Of a stretch of DNA of 61,064 bases, positions 16,557-24,874 are shown piece after piece. The notes under the pieces are model-generated. The model had not been told where the DNA came from and did no database searches. It was given only the letters and a program-made list of their open reading frames with translations. The stretch comes from Actinophytocola xinjiangensis (lineage in GTDB: Bacteria; Actinomycetota; Actinomycetes; Mycobacteriales; Pseudonocardiaceae). The position numbers and the translations under genes were made by a program. The stretch covers positions 1-61,064 of the forward strand of contig NZ_MSIF01000037.1 of assembly GCF_001921215.1 (NCBI RefSeq). The letters run 5' to 3'. Each line of letters starts with the position of its first letter. Positions within the stretch are counted from its first letter, which is position 1.

Positions 16557-18521
16557 GTGACCCAGGTGCGGTGCGACTGCGAGATCCTGCCTCCCCCGAC
16601 CCTGGTCCGCGAGACCGTCGCGGTCAGCGCCGTGCGCCGGGGCGCGACGACCGCCTGGCGGGACGGCACGCTCACCGTCGCCACCGACCTCGCCGACGGC
16701 ATCGCCGTCCCCCTGGTGACCTCGGTGTCCGTCGACGTCATCCCCCCGGACGGGCGCGCCGTGCCGACCGACACGATCCTCGACGTCGCCCCTCTGGCCG
16801 CCAAGGTCGAGGGCGGCCTCGGCCACGGGACCACGCGGCTGGCCACCGGACTCGCGCTGGTCGTGACCGGCGTCGACGCCCAAGGCACCCAGCTGGGCGA
16901 GGCCGGCAACTCCGCCGGCGTCCTGGCCGACCGGCTCGCCGACGCCGCCGCCGGCACCCCCGACCCCGGCGACTGGATCATCCGGGTCGCCGTCACCATC
17001 GAGGCCGGCCGGCGGATGGAACGCCCCGGCCCCGCCGCCGCCCACCGCGCCGCCGACCTGGTCGCCGACCGGCTGCGGGCCGCACTGCTGGCCGCGCCGG
17101 TCACCGGCCGGGAAACGCTCACCGAACCCGGTGGCAGCGGGCCGCGCGTCGCGCTGGTGAAACTGGTCATGGGCCAGGGAGCCATGCACGAGAACCTGGT
17201 CTTCCCCACCGAACCGGCCGGCGTGCGCGGCGCGGCCTCGCTCATCGACCTCGGCAACCTGCCCCAACAACTGCGGGTCAACGAGATCCGTGACGGCGCC
17301 GTGCACTCGCTGTGCTGCGTCGGCCCGTCCAGCAAGGAAACGACACTGCACTACTACCGCGACCCGCTGGTCACGGCGCTCGCCGGGAACCCCCGGCTGC
17401 GCCTGACCGGGGTCATCGTCGTCGGCAGCCCCGCGCAGGAGGCCGACAAGCACTTCGTCGCCCGGCGGGTCGGCGCCCTGGTCGCGGCGTCCGGTGTGGA
17501 CGGTGTGGTGGTGGCGACCGAGGGCTTCGGCAACAACCACATCGACTTCGCCGCCGCCATCGCCGAGATCGCCAAGTACGGCACGCCGACCGTCGGCGTG
17601 TGCTGGTCGGCCGCCCGGGGTCTGGTCGCCGGCAACGAGTACCTCTACGCCCTGGTCGAGGTGAACAAGGCGGCCAGCGGCCAGGAGACCGACGTCCTTG
17701 GCGAGAACACCGCCGACGCCGCCGACGCCGGCCGCGCGGTCACCATGCTCGAAACGATGCTGCTCGGCACCGACATCGCCCCGCCGCCCCCGGTGTGGGA
17801 GCCCGGCGCGACGCCCGGCGACGGCCTGCGCAGCGAGGTCCCGGTCGCCGCGACCACGCCGCCGGAGCTCGCGGTCCTGGCCGGACCGCTGGCCGCGACC
17901 AGGGTCGCGCTGGTGTCCTCGGCCGGCGCCCACACCGCCGGCGACACCCCGTTCCGCCCCTACGCCGACTACACCCTGCGCGAGATTCCCGCGCCGACGC
18001 CCGACGAGCGGCTGACCTTCGCCTCGGGCAGCTACGACAACAGCGACGTCAACGCCGACCCCAACTGCCTGTTCCCACTGGCCCGGCTGCGGGAGCTGGC
18101 CGAGGCCGGGGTGATCGGCGGCGTCACCGGCACGCACTTCGCCATGCAGGGCGGCGGCGCCGAGATCGAACGGGTCCGCACCATCACCGGCCCCGACCTC
18201 GTCCGGCGGCTGCGGGAGTGCGGCGCCGAGGCGGTCGTGCTGGTCGGCGCGTGCGGCAGCTGTCACCGGTCGGCGGTCGTGCTGCAACGGCTGGTCGAGC
18301 GCGCCGGCATCCCCACGGTGATCATCGCGTCGCTGCCGACGGTCGCCGCGCAGCTCGGCGCGCCCCGGATCGCCACCGCCGACACCCCGATGGGCGCGGC
18401 CCTTGGCGCACCGCACGACACCGCCCAGCAGCGCCGGGTGCTCACCGGCGCGCTGGAGCTGCTGACCACCGCCACCACGCCCGGCCAGACGGTCCGGCTC
18501 GCCGAGTCCTACCGGGGGTGA
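16557..18521 (+). CDS. fused PrdA/PrdB-like (glycine/sarcosine/betaine/D-proline reductase family) protein, Cys form
   Basis: A 654-residue protein. The first two-thirds match the proprotein subunit family (GrdE/PrdA): E-I-R-D-G-A-V-H-S-L-Cys253-Cys254-V-G-P-S-S-K-E is the region where family members self-cleave to make a pyruvoyl-type cofactor. The last third matches GrdB/PrdB: YDNSDVNADPNCLFPLARLR, then GVTGTHFAMQGG, then GACGSCHRS (Cys566-G-S-Cys569-His570), where anaerobic enzymes carry selenocysteine. No in-frame TGA and no SECIS context are seen. In anaerobes these are separate subunits and reduce D-proline or glycine in Stickland metabolism; here they are fused, Cys-based and in a presumably aerobic actinobacterium. 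Substrate is unknown. Probably controlled by the divergent CGNR protein. Confidence 0.75.
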   Translation: MTQVRCDCEILPPPTLVRETVAVSAVRRGATTAWRDGTLTVATDLADGIAVPLVTSVSVDVIPPDGRAVPTDTILDVAPLAAKVEGGLGHGTTRLATGLALVVTGVDAQGTQLGEAGNSAGVLADRLADAAAGTPDPGDWIIRVAVTIEAGRRMERPGPAAAHRAADLVADRLRAALLAAPVTGRETLTEPGGSGPRVALVKLVMGQGAMHENLVFPTEPAGVRGAASLIDLGNLPQQLRVNEIRDGAVHSLCCVGPSSKETTLHYYRDPLVTALAGNPRLRLTGVIVVGSPAQEADKHFVARRVGALVAASGVDGVVVATEGFGNNHIDFAAAIAEIAKYGTPTVGVCWSAARGLVAGNEYLYALVEVNKAASGQETDVLGENTADAADAGRAVTMLETMLLGTDIAPPPPVWEPGATPGDGLRSEVPVAATTPPELAVLAGPLAATRVALVSSAGAHTAGDTPFRPYADYTLREIPAPTPDERLTFASGSYDNSDVNADPNCLFPLARLRELAEAGVIGGVTGTHFAMQGGGAEIERVRTITGPDLVRRLRECGAEAVVLVGACGSCHRSAVVLQRLVERAGIPTVIIASLPTVAAQLGAPRIATADTPMGAALGAPHDTAQQRRVLTGALELLTTATTPGQTVRLAESYRG

Positions 18522-18591
18522 CCGGGCCTCGGAGTTGCGGGCGCCCCGGAGTACGTCTGTGATGGAGCTCCGACGGTGGAAGGAGTTCCTC

Positions 18592-19614
18592 GTGCGTGGC
18601 GTCGTGTTGCACGCTCCCGGTGACGTCCGGGTGGACCACCGCGAGGACCCGACGATCATCGAGCCGACCGACGCGCTGCTGCACGTGTCCGCGACCTGCG
18701 TGTGCGGGTCGGACCTGTGGCCCTACCGGGGGATCGAGACCGTCGACGGCCCGTCGCCGATGGGCCACGAGTACGTGGGAGTCGTCGAGGCGGTCGGGGA
18801 CGAGGTGACCACGATCAGCCCCGGCCAGTTCGTCGTCGGGTCGTTCTTCGCCTCGGACAACTGCTGCGCGAACTGCCGGGCCGGCTACCAGAGCGCCTGC
18901 CGGCACCGGGTGCCGATGGGCTCGCTGGGCACGCAGGCCGAGTGGGTGCGGGTCCCGCTGGCCGACGGCACGCTGGTGCCGACGCCGCGCGTGCCGCCCG
19001 ACGACCTGGTCCCGAGCCTGCTGGCGGCCTCCGACGTGCTGGGCACCGGCTGGTTCGGCGCGCTCGCCGCGCACGCCGGGCCAGGCCGCACGGTCGTGGT
19101 CGTCGGCGACGGGGCGGTCGGGCTGCTGGCCGTGCTGGCCGCCCGGCAGCTGGGCGCGGAACGGATCGTCGCGATGAGCCGCCACGAGCCCCGCCAGCGG
19201 CTGGCCACCGAGTTCGGCGCCACCGACATCGTCACCGAACGCGGCGACGAGGGCGTGGCGCGGATCAGGGAGTTGACCGACGGGCTGGGCGCGCACTCGG
19301 TCGTCGAGGCGGTCGGCACCCAGGAGTCGATGATGCAGGCCATCCGCTCCACCCGCCCCGGCGGGCACGTCGGGTACGTCGGCGTGGCCCACGGCGTGAC
19401 GTTGCCGGGTGAGGAGCTGTTCTACTCCCACGTGCACCTGCACGGCGGCCCCGCGCCGGTCCGCCGGTTCCTGCCCCAGCTGATCGACCTGATCCTGGAC
19501 CGGGTGATCGACCCCGGCCGGGTCTTCGACCTGACCCTGCCGCTGGACGAGGCGGCGGAGGGTTACCGGGCGATGGACGAACGCCGCGCGATCAAGGCGC
19601 TGTTGGTTCCCTGA
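18592..19614 (+). CDS. zinc-dependent alcohol dehydrogenase (medium-chain, GroES-like)
   Basis: A 340-residue zinc-containing MDR dehydrogenase. Catalytic zinc ligands are in VCGSDLW and GHEYVG; structural zinc Cys residues lie in DNCCANCRAGYQSACRH. The Rossmann motif is VVVVGDGAVGLLAV. The overall pattern is that of IMP-dependent/glutathione-independent formaldehyde- or threonine-dehydrogenase-like enzymes; substrate cannot be set. The GTG at 18592 is chosen because AAGGAG lies seven bases before it; the frame is open to 18535. It starts 70 bases after the PrdA/PrdB-like gene on the same strand and may be co-transcribed with it. Its end overlaps the convergent uncharacterised gene by 23 bases. 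Confidence 0.88.
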   Translation: MRGVVLHAPGDVRVDHREDPTIIEPTDALLHVSATCVCGSDLWPYRGIETVDGPSPMGHEYVGVVEAVGDEVTTISPGQFVVGSFFASDNCCANCRAGYQSACRHRVPMGSLGTQAEWVRVPLADGTLVPTPRVPPDDLVPSLLAASDVLGTGWFGALAAHAGPGRTVVVVGDGAVGLLAVLAARQLGAERIVAMSRHEPRQRLATEFGATDIVTERGDEGVARIRELTDGLGAHSVVEAVGTQESMMQAIRSTRPGGHVGYVGVAHGVTLPGEELFYSHVHLHGGPAPVRRFLPQLIDLILDRVIDPGRVFDLTLPLDEAAEGYRAMDERRAIKALLVP

Positions 19615-20215
19615 CCGGCAGGTCCAGTGCCCGCGCGATGGCCGAGACGACCGGGTCGGCGTGCTCGGGCAGGTGCCGGGCGGCCCACGCGGTCACGAGC
19701 CCGAGAAACGCGGTGAGGTCACGTTCGGCGCCGGCCAGCAGCTCCCGCAGCGTGGCGGCCGGCAGCTCGATCACCGGGCTGTCGCGCAGGTCGGTGTCGA
19801 CGGTCAGCCGGACCGTGTCGCCGTGACGTTCGGCCGACGGGCTGGGTTCGTGGCCGAAGAAGCCGTAGCCGCCGTCCAGGACGCCGTACCAGTCGCGCCG
19901 GTCCTCCAGACCGGTGCAGCAGCCGGGAACCAGCGTGACACCCGCCGTGGCGTCGGTGACCCGCAGGCCACCGGCGGCGAGCGGCTCGTCGACGGTGATC
20001 AGCCCGTGCAGGAAGGCACCGAGCGGGTCGGTCGGCGGGTGCGGGTCGCCGGCGTCGTGGTTGTACGCGGCGATGCCCAGGACGGCCGTGCCGATCTCGT
20101 CCTCGGTGAGCCCGCCACCGAGGGCGAGCAGGCCGAACCGCTCGATCCCGGCGACCGGCCACAGCGCGAACCCCTCCGGCGGGACGACCTCCAGCACCGG
20201 TTCCAGCACGATCAT
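19592..20215 (-). CDS. uncharacterised cytosolic protein
   Basis: A roughly 207-residue acidic protein with no signal peptide or membrane segment that I do not recognise. It shows a well-formed alpha/beta composition and normal high-GC third positions, so it is a real gene. Notable stretches are GCCTGLEDRRDWYGVLDGG and GYGFFGHEPSPSAERHGDTV around the centre, and a helical C-terminal third. Start is taken as the ATG at 20215 (MIVLEPVLEV); the frame is open to 20251. It is convergent with the alcohol dehydrogenase and divergent from the EamA transporter. It could be a SUKH- or immunity-like protein, but nothing proves this. Confidence 0.7.
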   Translation of the reverse strand: MIVLEPVLEVVPPEGFALWPVAGIERFGLLALGGGLTEDEIGTAVLGIAAYNHDAGDPHPPTDPLGAFLHGLITVDEPLAAGGLRVTDATAGVTLVPGCCTGLEDRRDWYGVLDGGYGFFGHEPSPSAERHGDTVRLTVDTDLRDSPVIELPAATLRELLAGAERDLTAFLGLVTAWAARHLPEHADPVVSAIARALDLPVREPTAP

Positions 20216-20280
20216 CCGCCCAGTGTGGCCGGCCGGAAATTCGGTGTTCAACCGGATTTCCCGGCCAGCACACTGCGGTC

Positions 20281-21192
20281 GTGGCCATGACAGCGACCAT
20301 GACCGGAACCGGACTGGGCCTGGTGTCCTGGGTGCTGTTCGCGACCTCCGGGCCGCTGGCCAAGGCCGTGATGGCCGCCGGCTGGCCGGCGGCGGCGGTC
20401 ACCTCGGTGCGGGTCGCGCTGGCGGCGGTGCCGCTGGTGGCGCTGGTCGCGCTGGCGCGGCCGGGGGCGTTGCGGTGGCGGGCCGGTGACGTCTGGCCGC
20501 TGCTGGGTTACGGCGTGCTCGGGGTCGCCGGGGTGCAGTTGCTGTTCTTCGTGGCCGTGGCGCGGATCCCGGTCGGGGTGGCGATGGTGCTGGTGAACCT
20601 GGCGCCCGCGCTGGTCGCGCTGTGGGTGCGGGTGGTGCGCGGCGTGCGGCTGCCCCGGCTGGTGTGGCTGGGCATCGGGCTGGCGGTCGCCGGGCTGGCG
20701 GTGGTCGCGCGGATCTGGGACGGTGGCGGGCTGGACGCGCTGGGTGTGGCGGCCGGGTTGGGGTCGGCGGTGTGCTCGGCCGGGTACTTCCTGCTCGGGG
20801 AGCGCGCCGCGCACCGCCGCGACGCCCTCGGCACGACCGCCGCCGGGCTGGTCGTCGGCGCGGTCGTGCTGGCCGTGCTCTGTCCACCGTGGACACTGCC
20901 GGTGGACCGGCTGGGCGCGGCGACGCCGCTGGGGCCGGTGTGGCTGGTGTTGCTCACGCTGGCCGTGGCCGGCACCGCGCTGCCCTACCTGGCCGGACTG
21001 CGGGCCCTGCGTGAGCTGGCCCCGGCGCGGGCCAGCGTGCTGTCGGTGGTGGAACCGCTGGTCGCCGCCGCGCTGGCGTGGGTGCTGCTCGGCCAGGCGC
21101 TGGGCCCCGCCCAGCTGGCCGGGGCGGCGGTGATGCTCGCCGGCGCGGTCCTGGTCCAGCTGGCCGGAGTGGTCGAGGCCACCGGCGTGTAG
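20281..21192 (+). CDS. EamA/DMT-superfamily transporter
   Basis: A 303-residue membrane protein made of two repeated EamA halves with about ten hydrophobic helices. Helix-forming blocks such as LLGYGVLGVAGVQLLFFVAV and the end of repeat two (SVLSVVEPLVAAALAWVLLG) are typical of drug/metabolite exporters. Members export amino acids, nucleosides or small drugs from the cytoplasm; the cargo here is unknown. The start may be the GTG at 20281 or the ATG at 20287. It is divergent from the uncharacterised gene and is followed after a short gap by the mannonate dehydratase gene. Confidence 0.85.
   Translation: MAMTATMTGTGLGLVSWVLFATSGPLAKAVMAAGWPAAAVTSVRVALAAVPLVALVALARPGALRWRAGDVWPLLGYGVLGVAGVQLLFFVAVARIPVGVAMVLVNLAPALVALWVRVVRGVRLPRLVWLGIGLAVAGLAVVARIWDGGGLDALGVAAGLGSAVCSAGYFLLGERAAHRRDALGTTAAGLVVGAVVLAVLCPPWTLPVDRLGAATPLGPVWLVLLTLAVAGTALPYLAGLRALRELAPARASVLSVVEPLVAAALAWVLLGQALGPAQLAGAAVMLAGAVLVQLAGVVEATGV
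20881..20895. repeat. TGTCCAC-C-GTGGACA palindrome (iterated element)
   Basis: Seven-base perfect arms around a central C, inside the EamA gene. This is a second copy of the GTCCACNGTGGAC word found at several places in the window. Confidence 0.45.
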
Positions 21193-21225
21193 TCCCGCGC
21201 CGGTTCGGCGGTTAGCGTGACCGAT

Positions 21226-22254
21226 GTGCGCATCAGCCTCGGTCACATCGACACCTACGACGACCGGACCGCCGCGTTCGCCCACCAGCTCGGGCTCGGC
21301 TCCGTGCAGCTGCACACGCCGAGCAACCTGCCGTGCGAGAACGGCTACTGGAGCCTGGCCGAGCTGCGCGAGCTGCGGGACCGCTGCGACCGCGACGGGC
21401 TGGTGATCGAGGGCCTGGAGAACGTCCCCGCCCAGCACTTCGTCAAGGTCCAACGTGGACTGCCCGGCCGCGACGAGCAGATCGAGAACTACCAGCGCAC
21501 GATCCGCAACCTCGCCAAGGTCGGCATCACGCTGCTCGGCTACAACTTCCTCACCACCTACGTGTGGCGCACCGACATGGGCGGTCTCGGCCGGGGCGGC
21601 GCCGCGGTCACCGGGTTCGACCTCGACGTCGCCGACCGGGGCAACGCGCTCGCCGCCTACAAGCTCACCCCCACCGAGCCGATCGACGAGCCGATCACCG
21701 CCGACCAGATGTGGGCCAACCACCAGTACTTCCTCGACGCCGTCCTGCCGGTCGCCGAGCAGGAGGGCGTGCGGCTGGCGCTGCACCCCGACGACCCGCC
21801 GGTCGACACCCCGCTCGGCGGCGCCACCCGCATCTTCACCTCGCCGGCCGCCCTGGTCGAGGCGTCGCGCCGGGCCGGGGACAGCCCGGCGTGGGGCCTG
21901 AACTTCTGTGTCGGCACGGTCTCGGAGATGAACGGCGAGGAGTCGGTCAACGAGGTCATCGACACCCTCGGCGCGGCCGGGCGCATCTGCTACGTCCACT
22001 TCCGCGACGTGCGCGGCACCGTGCCGCGCTTCACCGAGTCCTTCCTCGGCGAGGGCAACCTCAACCCGGCCAGGGTCATCCGCCGGCTGCACGAGACCGG
22101 CTTCGACGGCTTCCTCATCGACGACCACGTCCCGGCCATGGTCGGCGACGCCGGCACGTGGGGCGACACGTCGTCGGAGGCGTACTGCTCGCGCGGCCGG
22201 GCGCACGCCATCGGCTACCTGCAGGGCGTGTTCAACGCTTTGGGCATCGACTGA
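21226..22254 (+). CDS. uxuA: mannonate dehydratase (UxuA-like)
   Basis: About 342 residues of a TIM-barrel mannonate dehydratase, which converts D-mannonate to 2-keto-3-deoxygluconate in hexuronate breakdown. Family signatures visible are the metal-site LHPDDPP, GLNFCVGTVSEM, YVHFRDVRG and the C-terminal DDHVP segment. The sequence is somewhat shorter than E. coli UxuA (about 394), as in many actinobacterial members. TAGCGT ends seven bases before the GTG at 21226, which suggests a leaderless transcript from that codon; a GTG at 21217 is also in frame. No uronate isomerase or KDG kinase is next to it, so it either works with distant genes or on a related sugar acid. Confidence 0.85.
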   Translation: MRISLGHIDTYDDRTAAFAHQLGLGSVQLHTPSNLPCENGYWSLAELRELRDRCDRDGLVIEGLENVPAQHFVKVQRGLPGRDEQIENYQRTIRNLAKVGITLLGYNFLTTYVWRTDMGGLGRGGAAVTGFDLDVADRGNALAAYKLTPTEPIDEPITADQMWANHQYFLDAVLPVAEQEGVRLALHPDDPPVDTPLGGATRIFTSPAALVEASRRAGDSPAWGLNFCVGTVSEMNGEESVNEVIDTLGAAGRICYVHFRDVRGTVPRFTESFLGEGNLNPARVIRRLHETGFDGFLIDDHVPAMVGDAGTWGDTSSEAYCSRGRAHAIGYLQGVFNALGID

Positions 22255-22281
22255 GACGTCCCGTCGCTAGGCTGCCGGCCC

Positions 22282-23385
22282 ATGGGGAGACGGCGGACCT
22301 GGCGTGTGGTCGACGGTGAACGCGTCGAGGGGACCTGGCGGCCCGCGTTCATCCACAACATCGACACCTACTACCTGACCGACCTGGTCGTCTACGCCGA
22401 CGGCCTGGTCGACTGCTGGGGTCTGGTGACCGTCGACGAGCTGGCCGAGAAGCTGGCCGAGGGCTGGGTCGCCACCGACCTGCCCGAGGGCGCCCTGGCC
22501 TCGGCCGACGGGATCGGCGCGTGGCGGTTCGACCGGTCGTGGTCGACGCTGACCGCGCGGCGGCTGCTCGGCGAGGTCCGCGACGAGATCGACCAGCTCA
22601 ACGACCGCCCCGACTCCACCGCCCGCTGTCTGGCCGTGCTCGACGTGTTCCGCGCCGACCCGACCGAGGCCAACCGCGCGGCGCTGCGCCGGGCGTTCGA
22701 GGCCATCCCCGAGCACCGGCGCCGCTATGCCCTGGGCGACATGGACCTGCGCGACCGGCCGCTGCGGATCCTCGCGGCCGGCCCCGGCAACCCCGTGCTC
22801 CCCGACGCCGATGGCAGCGAGGAACCCGAGACCGTCACCGAGGAACTGCACGCCGAGGCCCTCGCCGACATCGCCGACCTCACCGCCGATCTGGACCGCC
22901 GGGAGCGCCCACCCGCCGAACCGGCCGAGACCAGCGTCCTGATCAGCGAGACGCACTTCCCGCGCGGCTGGCCGGCCGACGCCGGCGTCCTGGTGCTGCG
23001 CAACGAGTTCCCCGCCCCGGTCACCGCCGGCGACCGGACCTACCCGACCGTCGCCCACGCCTACTGGGCGCTGGCCGTCGCCGGCGAGCCGGCCCGCCAG
23101 GAGGTCCTGGCCGCCGCCAACGGCTACGCCGCCGCGCACGCCGGCGAGCGGGCACCGGCCCACCCCGGCTGGAACCAGCGGCGCACGGCCGTCATGGCCG
23201 ACCTGCTGCGCCACAAGTTCGCCCAGCACCCCGACCTCGCCACCGCCCTGCTGGCCACCGGAACGAGCCGCCTGATCTACGCGACCGGCGACCCGTTCTG
23301 GGGCCAGCTCGGCGACCGGGGCCACAACTGGCTGGGCCGGCTGCTGGAACTGGTCCGCGCCGAACTGGCGGTCAGCGCAACCTGA
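22282..23385 (+). CDS. NADAR (YbiA/DUF1768) domain protein with N-terminal extra domain
   Basis: A 367-residue two-part protein. The C-terminal 150 residues are a NADAR fold: LRNEFPAPVTAGDRTYPTVA, then HAYWALA, MADLLRHKFAQHPDL, and GDPFWGQLGDRGHNWLGRLL. NADAR proteins are N-glycosidases acting on riboflavin intermediates or ADP-ribosylated guanine and recur in phage-defence contexts. The N-terminal 200 residues start with an IHNIDTYYLTDLVVYADGLV beta-rich module and an acidic helical linker that I cannot assign. TAGGCT lies eight bases before the ATG, so the transcript may be leaderless even though the mannonate dehydratase gene is close upstream. The 3' end overlaps the convergent GH51 gene by 14 bases. 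Confidence 0.75.
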   Translation: MGRRRTWRVVDGERVEGTWRPAFIHNIDTYYLTDLVVYADGLVDCWGLVTVDELAEKLAEGWVATDLPEGALASADGIGAWRFDRSWSTLTARRLLGEVRDEIDQLNDRPDSTARCLAVLDVFRADPTEANRAALRRAFEAIPEHRRRYALGDMDLRDRPLRILAAGPGNPVLPDADGSEEPETVTEELHAEALADIADLTADLDRRERPPAEPAETSVLISETHFPRGWPADAGVLVLRNEFPAPVTAGDRTYPTVAHAYWALAVAGEPARQEVLAAANGYAAAHAGERAPAHPGWNQRRTAVMADLLRHKFAQHPDLATALLATGTSRLIYATGDPFWGQLGDRGHNWLGRLLELVRAELAVSAT

Positions 23386-24871
23386 TCATGTTCCAGGACA
23401 ACGCCGGCAGCTCGACGCTCACCCGCCCGTCGGCCACCCGCACCCGCGGCAGGGTCCGTGGCGTGACCCGGTCGGGCCGCTCGGCGTTGTTCGTCGCCTC
23501 CGGGTCCTCGTCGAACAGCGCGGTGTGCTCGCCGGCCACCAGGTCCGGCACCGCCCGCAGGTCCAGGTCCAGCACCAGCGGCGCGTGCTGGTCACGGTTG
23601 ACCGCGAACACCGTCACCGCCCCGGACTCCTCGTCGTGAACGGCCGTGGCGTCCAGCAGCGGCACGTCGCCGAAGGCCTCGGTGTCCCCGACCGGGCCGG
23701 TCGGTTCGATCCGCAGCACCTGACCCCGGCCGTGGCGCGACATCAGCGCGTACGGGTGGAAGATCGTCTGCCGCCACGCCGGGCCGCCCGGCTCGGAACG
23801 GATCGGCCCGATCACGTTCACCAGCTGCGCCATGCACGCGATCCGCACCCGGTCGGCGTGGCGCAGCAACGAGATCAGCAGGCTGCCGACCACGACCGCG
23901 TCGACCACCGAGTACTCGTCCTCGATCAGGCGCGGGTGCTCGGCCCAGTCCAGGCTCGCCTCGCCGCCGAACCTGCTCTGGTACCAGACGTTCCACTCGT
24001 CGAACGACAGGTTGATCCGCTTGCGGTGCCGCCCGACCGCGCGCACGTGGTCGGCGGTCGCCACGACCGCCTCGACCATCCGCTCCAGGTTGACCCCGCT
24101 GGCCAGGAAGCTCGCCCTGTCCTCGGGCAGCGGGTCGTAGTAGCTGTGCAGCGAGATGTGGTCGACCAGGTCGTAGGTCTCGGTCAGCACGGTCGCCTCC
24201 CAGGTGCCGAAGGTCGGCATCTTCTGGTGGGAGCTGCCGCAGGCGACCAGCTCGATCGTCGGGTCGACCCGGCGCATCGCCTTGGCCGTCTCGGCCGCCA
24301 GCCGCCCGTACTCCAGCGCCGTCTTGTGCCCGATCTGCCACGGCCCGTCCAGCTCGTTGCCCAGGCACCACAGCTTGATGTCGTGCGGCTTCGGCGTTCC
24401 GTTGGCGCGCCGCAGGTCCGACCAGTACGTCCCGCCGGGGTGGTTGGTGTACTCCAGCAGGTTGCGCGCGGCGTCGATGCCCCTGGTCCCCAGGTTCACG
24501 GCCATCATCGGCTCGCTGCCGGTGCGCCGCGCCCACTTCGTGAACTCGTCCACGCCGACCTGGTTGGTCTCCAGCGACCGCCAGGCCAGGTCAAGGCGCG
24601 TCGGCCGGTTCTCCCTCGGCCCGATGCCGTCCTCCCACCGGTAGCCCGACACGAAGTTCCCGCCCGGGTAACGCAGCACCGGCGGCGCGATCTCGGTGAC
24701 CAGCTCGGAGACGTCGCCCCGGAATCCCTCGCCGTCGGCGCTGGGGTGGCCTGGCTCGTAGATGCCGGTGTAGACGCACCGGCCCATGTGTTCCACAAAG
24801 GACCCGTAGAGCCGTGGGTCCACCTCCCCGATGCGGAACGCGGGGTCGACTGTCAGTGCGGCGTGCTGCAT
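23372..24871 (-). CDS. abfA: alpha-L-arabinofuranosidase, glycoside hydrolase family 51
   Basis: A 499-residue intracellular GH51 enzyme that releases terminal arabinofuranose from imported arabino-oligosaccharides. The acid/base is Glu173 in CLGNELDGPW and the nucleophile Glu292 in SFDEWNVWY, almost exactly the positions (175/294) known from characterised bacterial GH51 enzymes. The N-terminal YGSFVEHMGRCVYTGIYEP is also diagnostic. No signal peptide. Start is the ATG at 24871, four bases from the permease stop. It is the last gene of a four-gene operon with an ABC sugar importer (binding protein, two permeases), which fits uptake followed by cytoplasmic hydrolysis. Confidence 0.95.
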   Translation of the reverse strand: MQHAALTVDPAFRIGEVDPRLYGSFVEHMGRCVYTGIYEPGHPSADGEGFRGDVSELVTEIAPPVLRYPGGNFVSGYRWEDGIGPRENRPTRLDLAWRSLETNQVGVDEFTKWARRTGSEPMMAVNLGTRGIDAARNLLEYTNHPGGTYWSDLRRANGTPKPHDIKLWCLGNELDGPWQIGHKTALEYGRLAAETAKAMRRVDPTIELVACGSSHQKMPTFGTWEATVLTETYDLVDHISLHSYYDPLPEDRASFLASGVNLERMVEAVVATADHVRAVGRHRKRINLSFDEWNVWYQSRFGGEASLDWAEHPRLIEDEYSVVDAVVVGSLLISLLRHADRVRIACMAQLVNVIGPIRSEPGGPAWRQTIFHPYALMSRHGRGQVLRIEPTGPVGDTEAFGDVPLLDATAVHDEESGAVTVFAVNRDQHAPLVLDLDLRAVPDLVAGEHTALFDEDPEATNNAERPDRVTPRTLPRVRVADGRVSVELPALSWNMIRLR

Positions 24872-24874
24872 GGA

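Noticed and set aside
16557-18521. Selenocysteine in the PrdB-like part
   Set aside because: The expected position is a TGC Cys codon, with no in-frame TGA, so the protein is a Cys form.
18592-19614. Alcohol dehydrogenase considered as a redox partner of the PrdA/PrdB-like protein
   Set aside because: Position alone supports it; the enzyme is an ordinary zinc MDR dehydrogenase with no feature tying it to the reductase, so the link is left as a possibility only.
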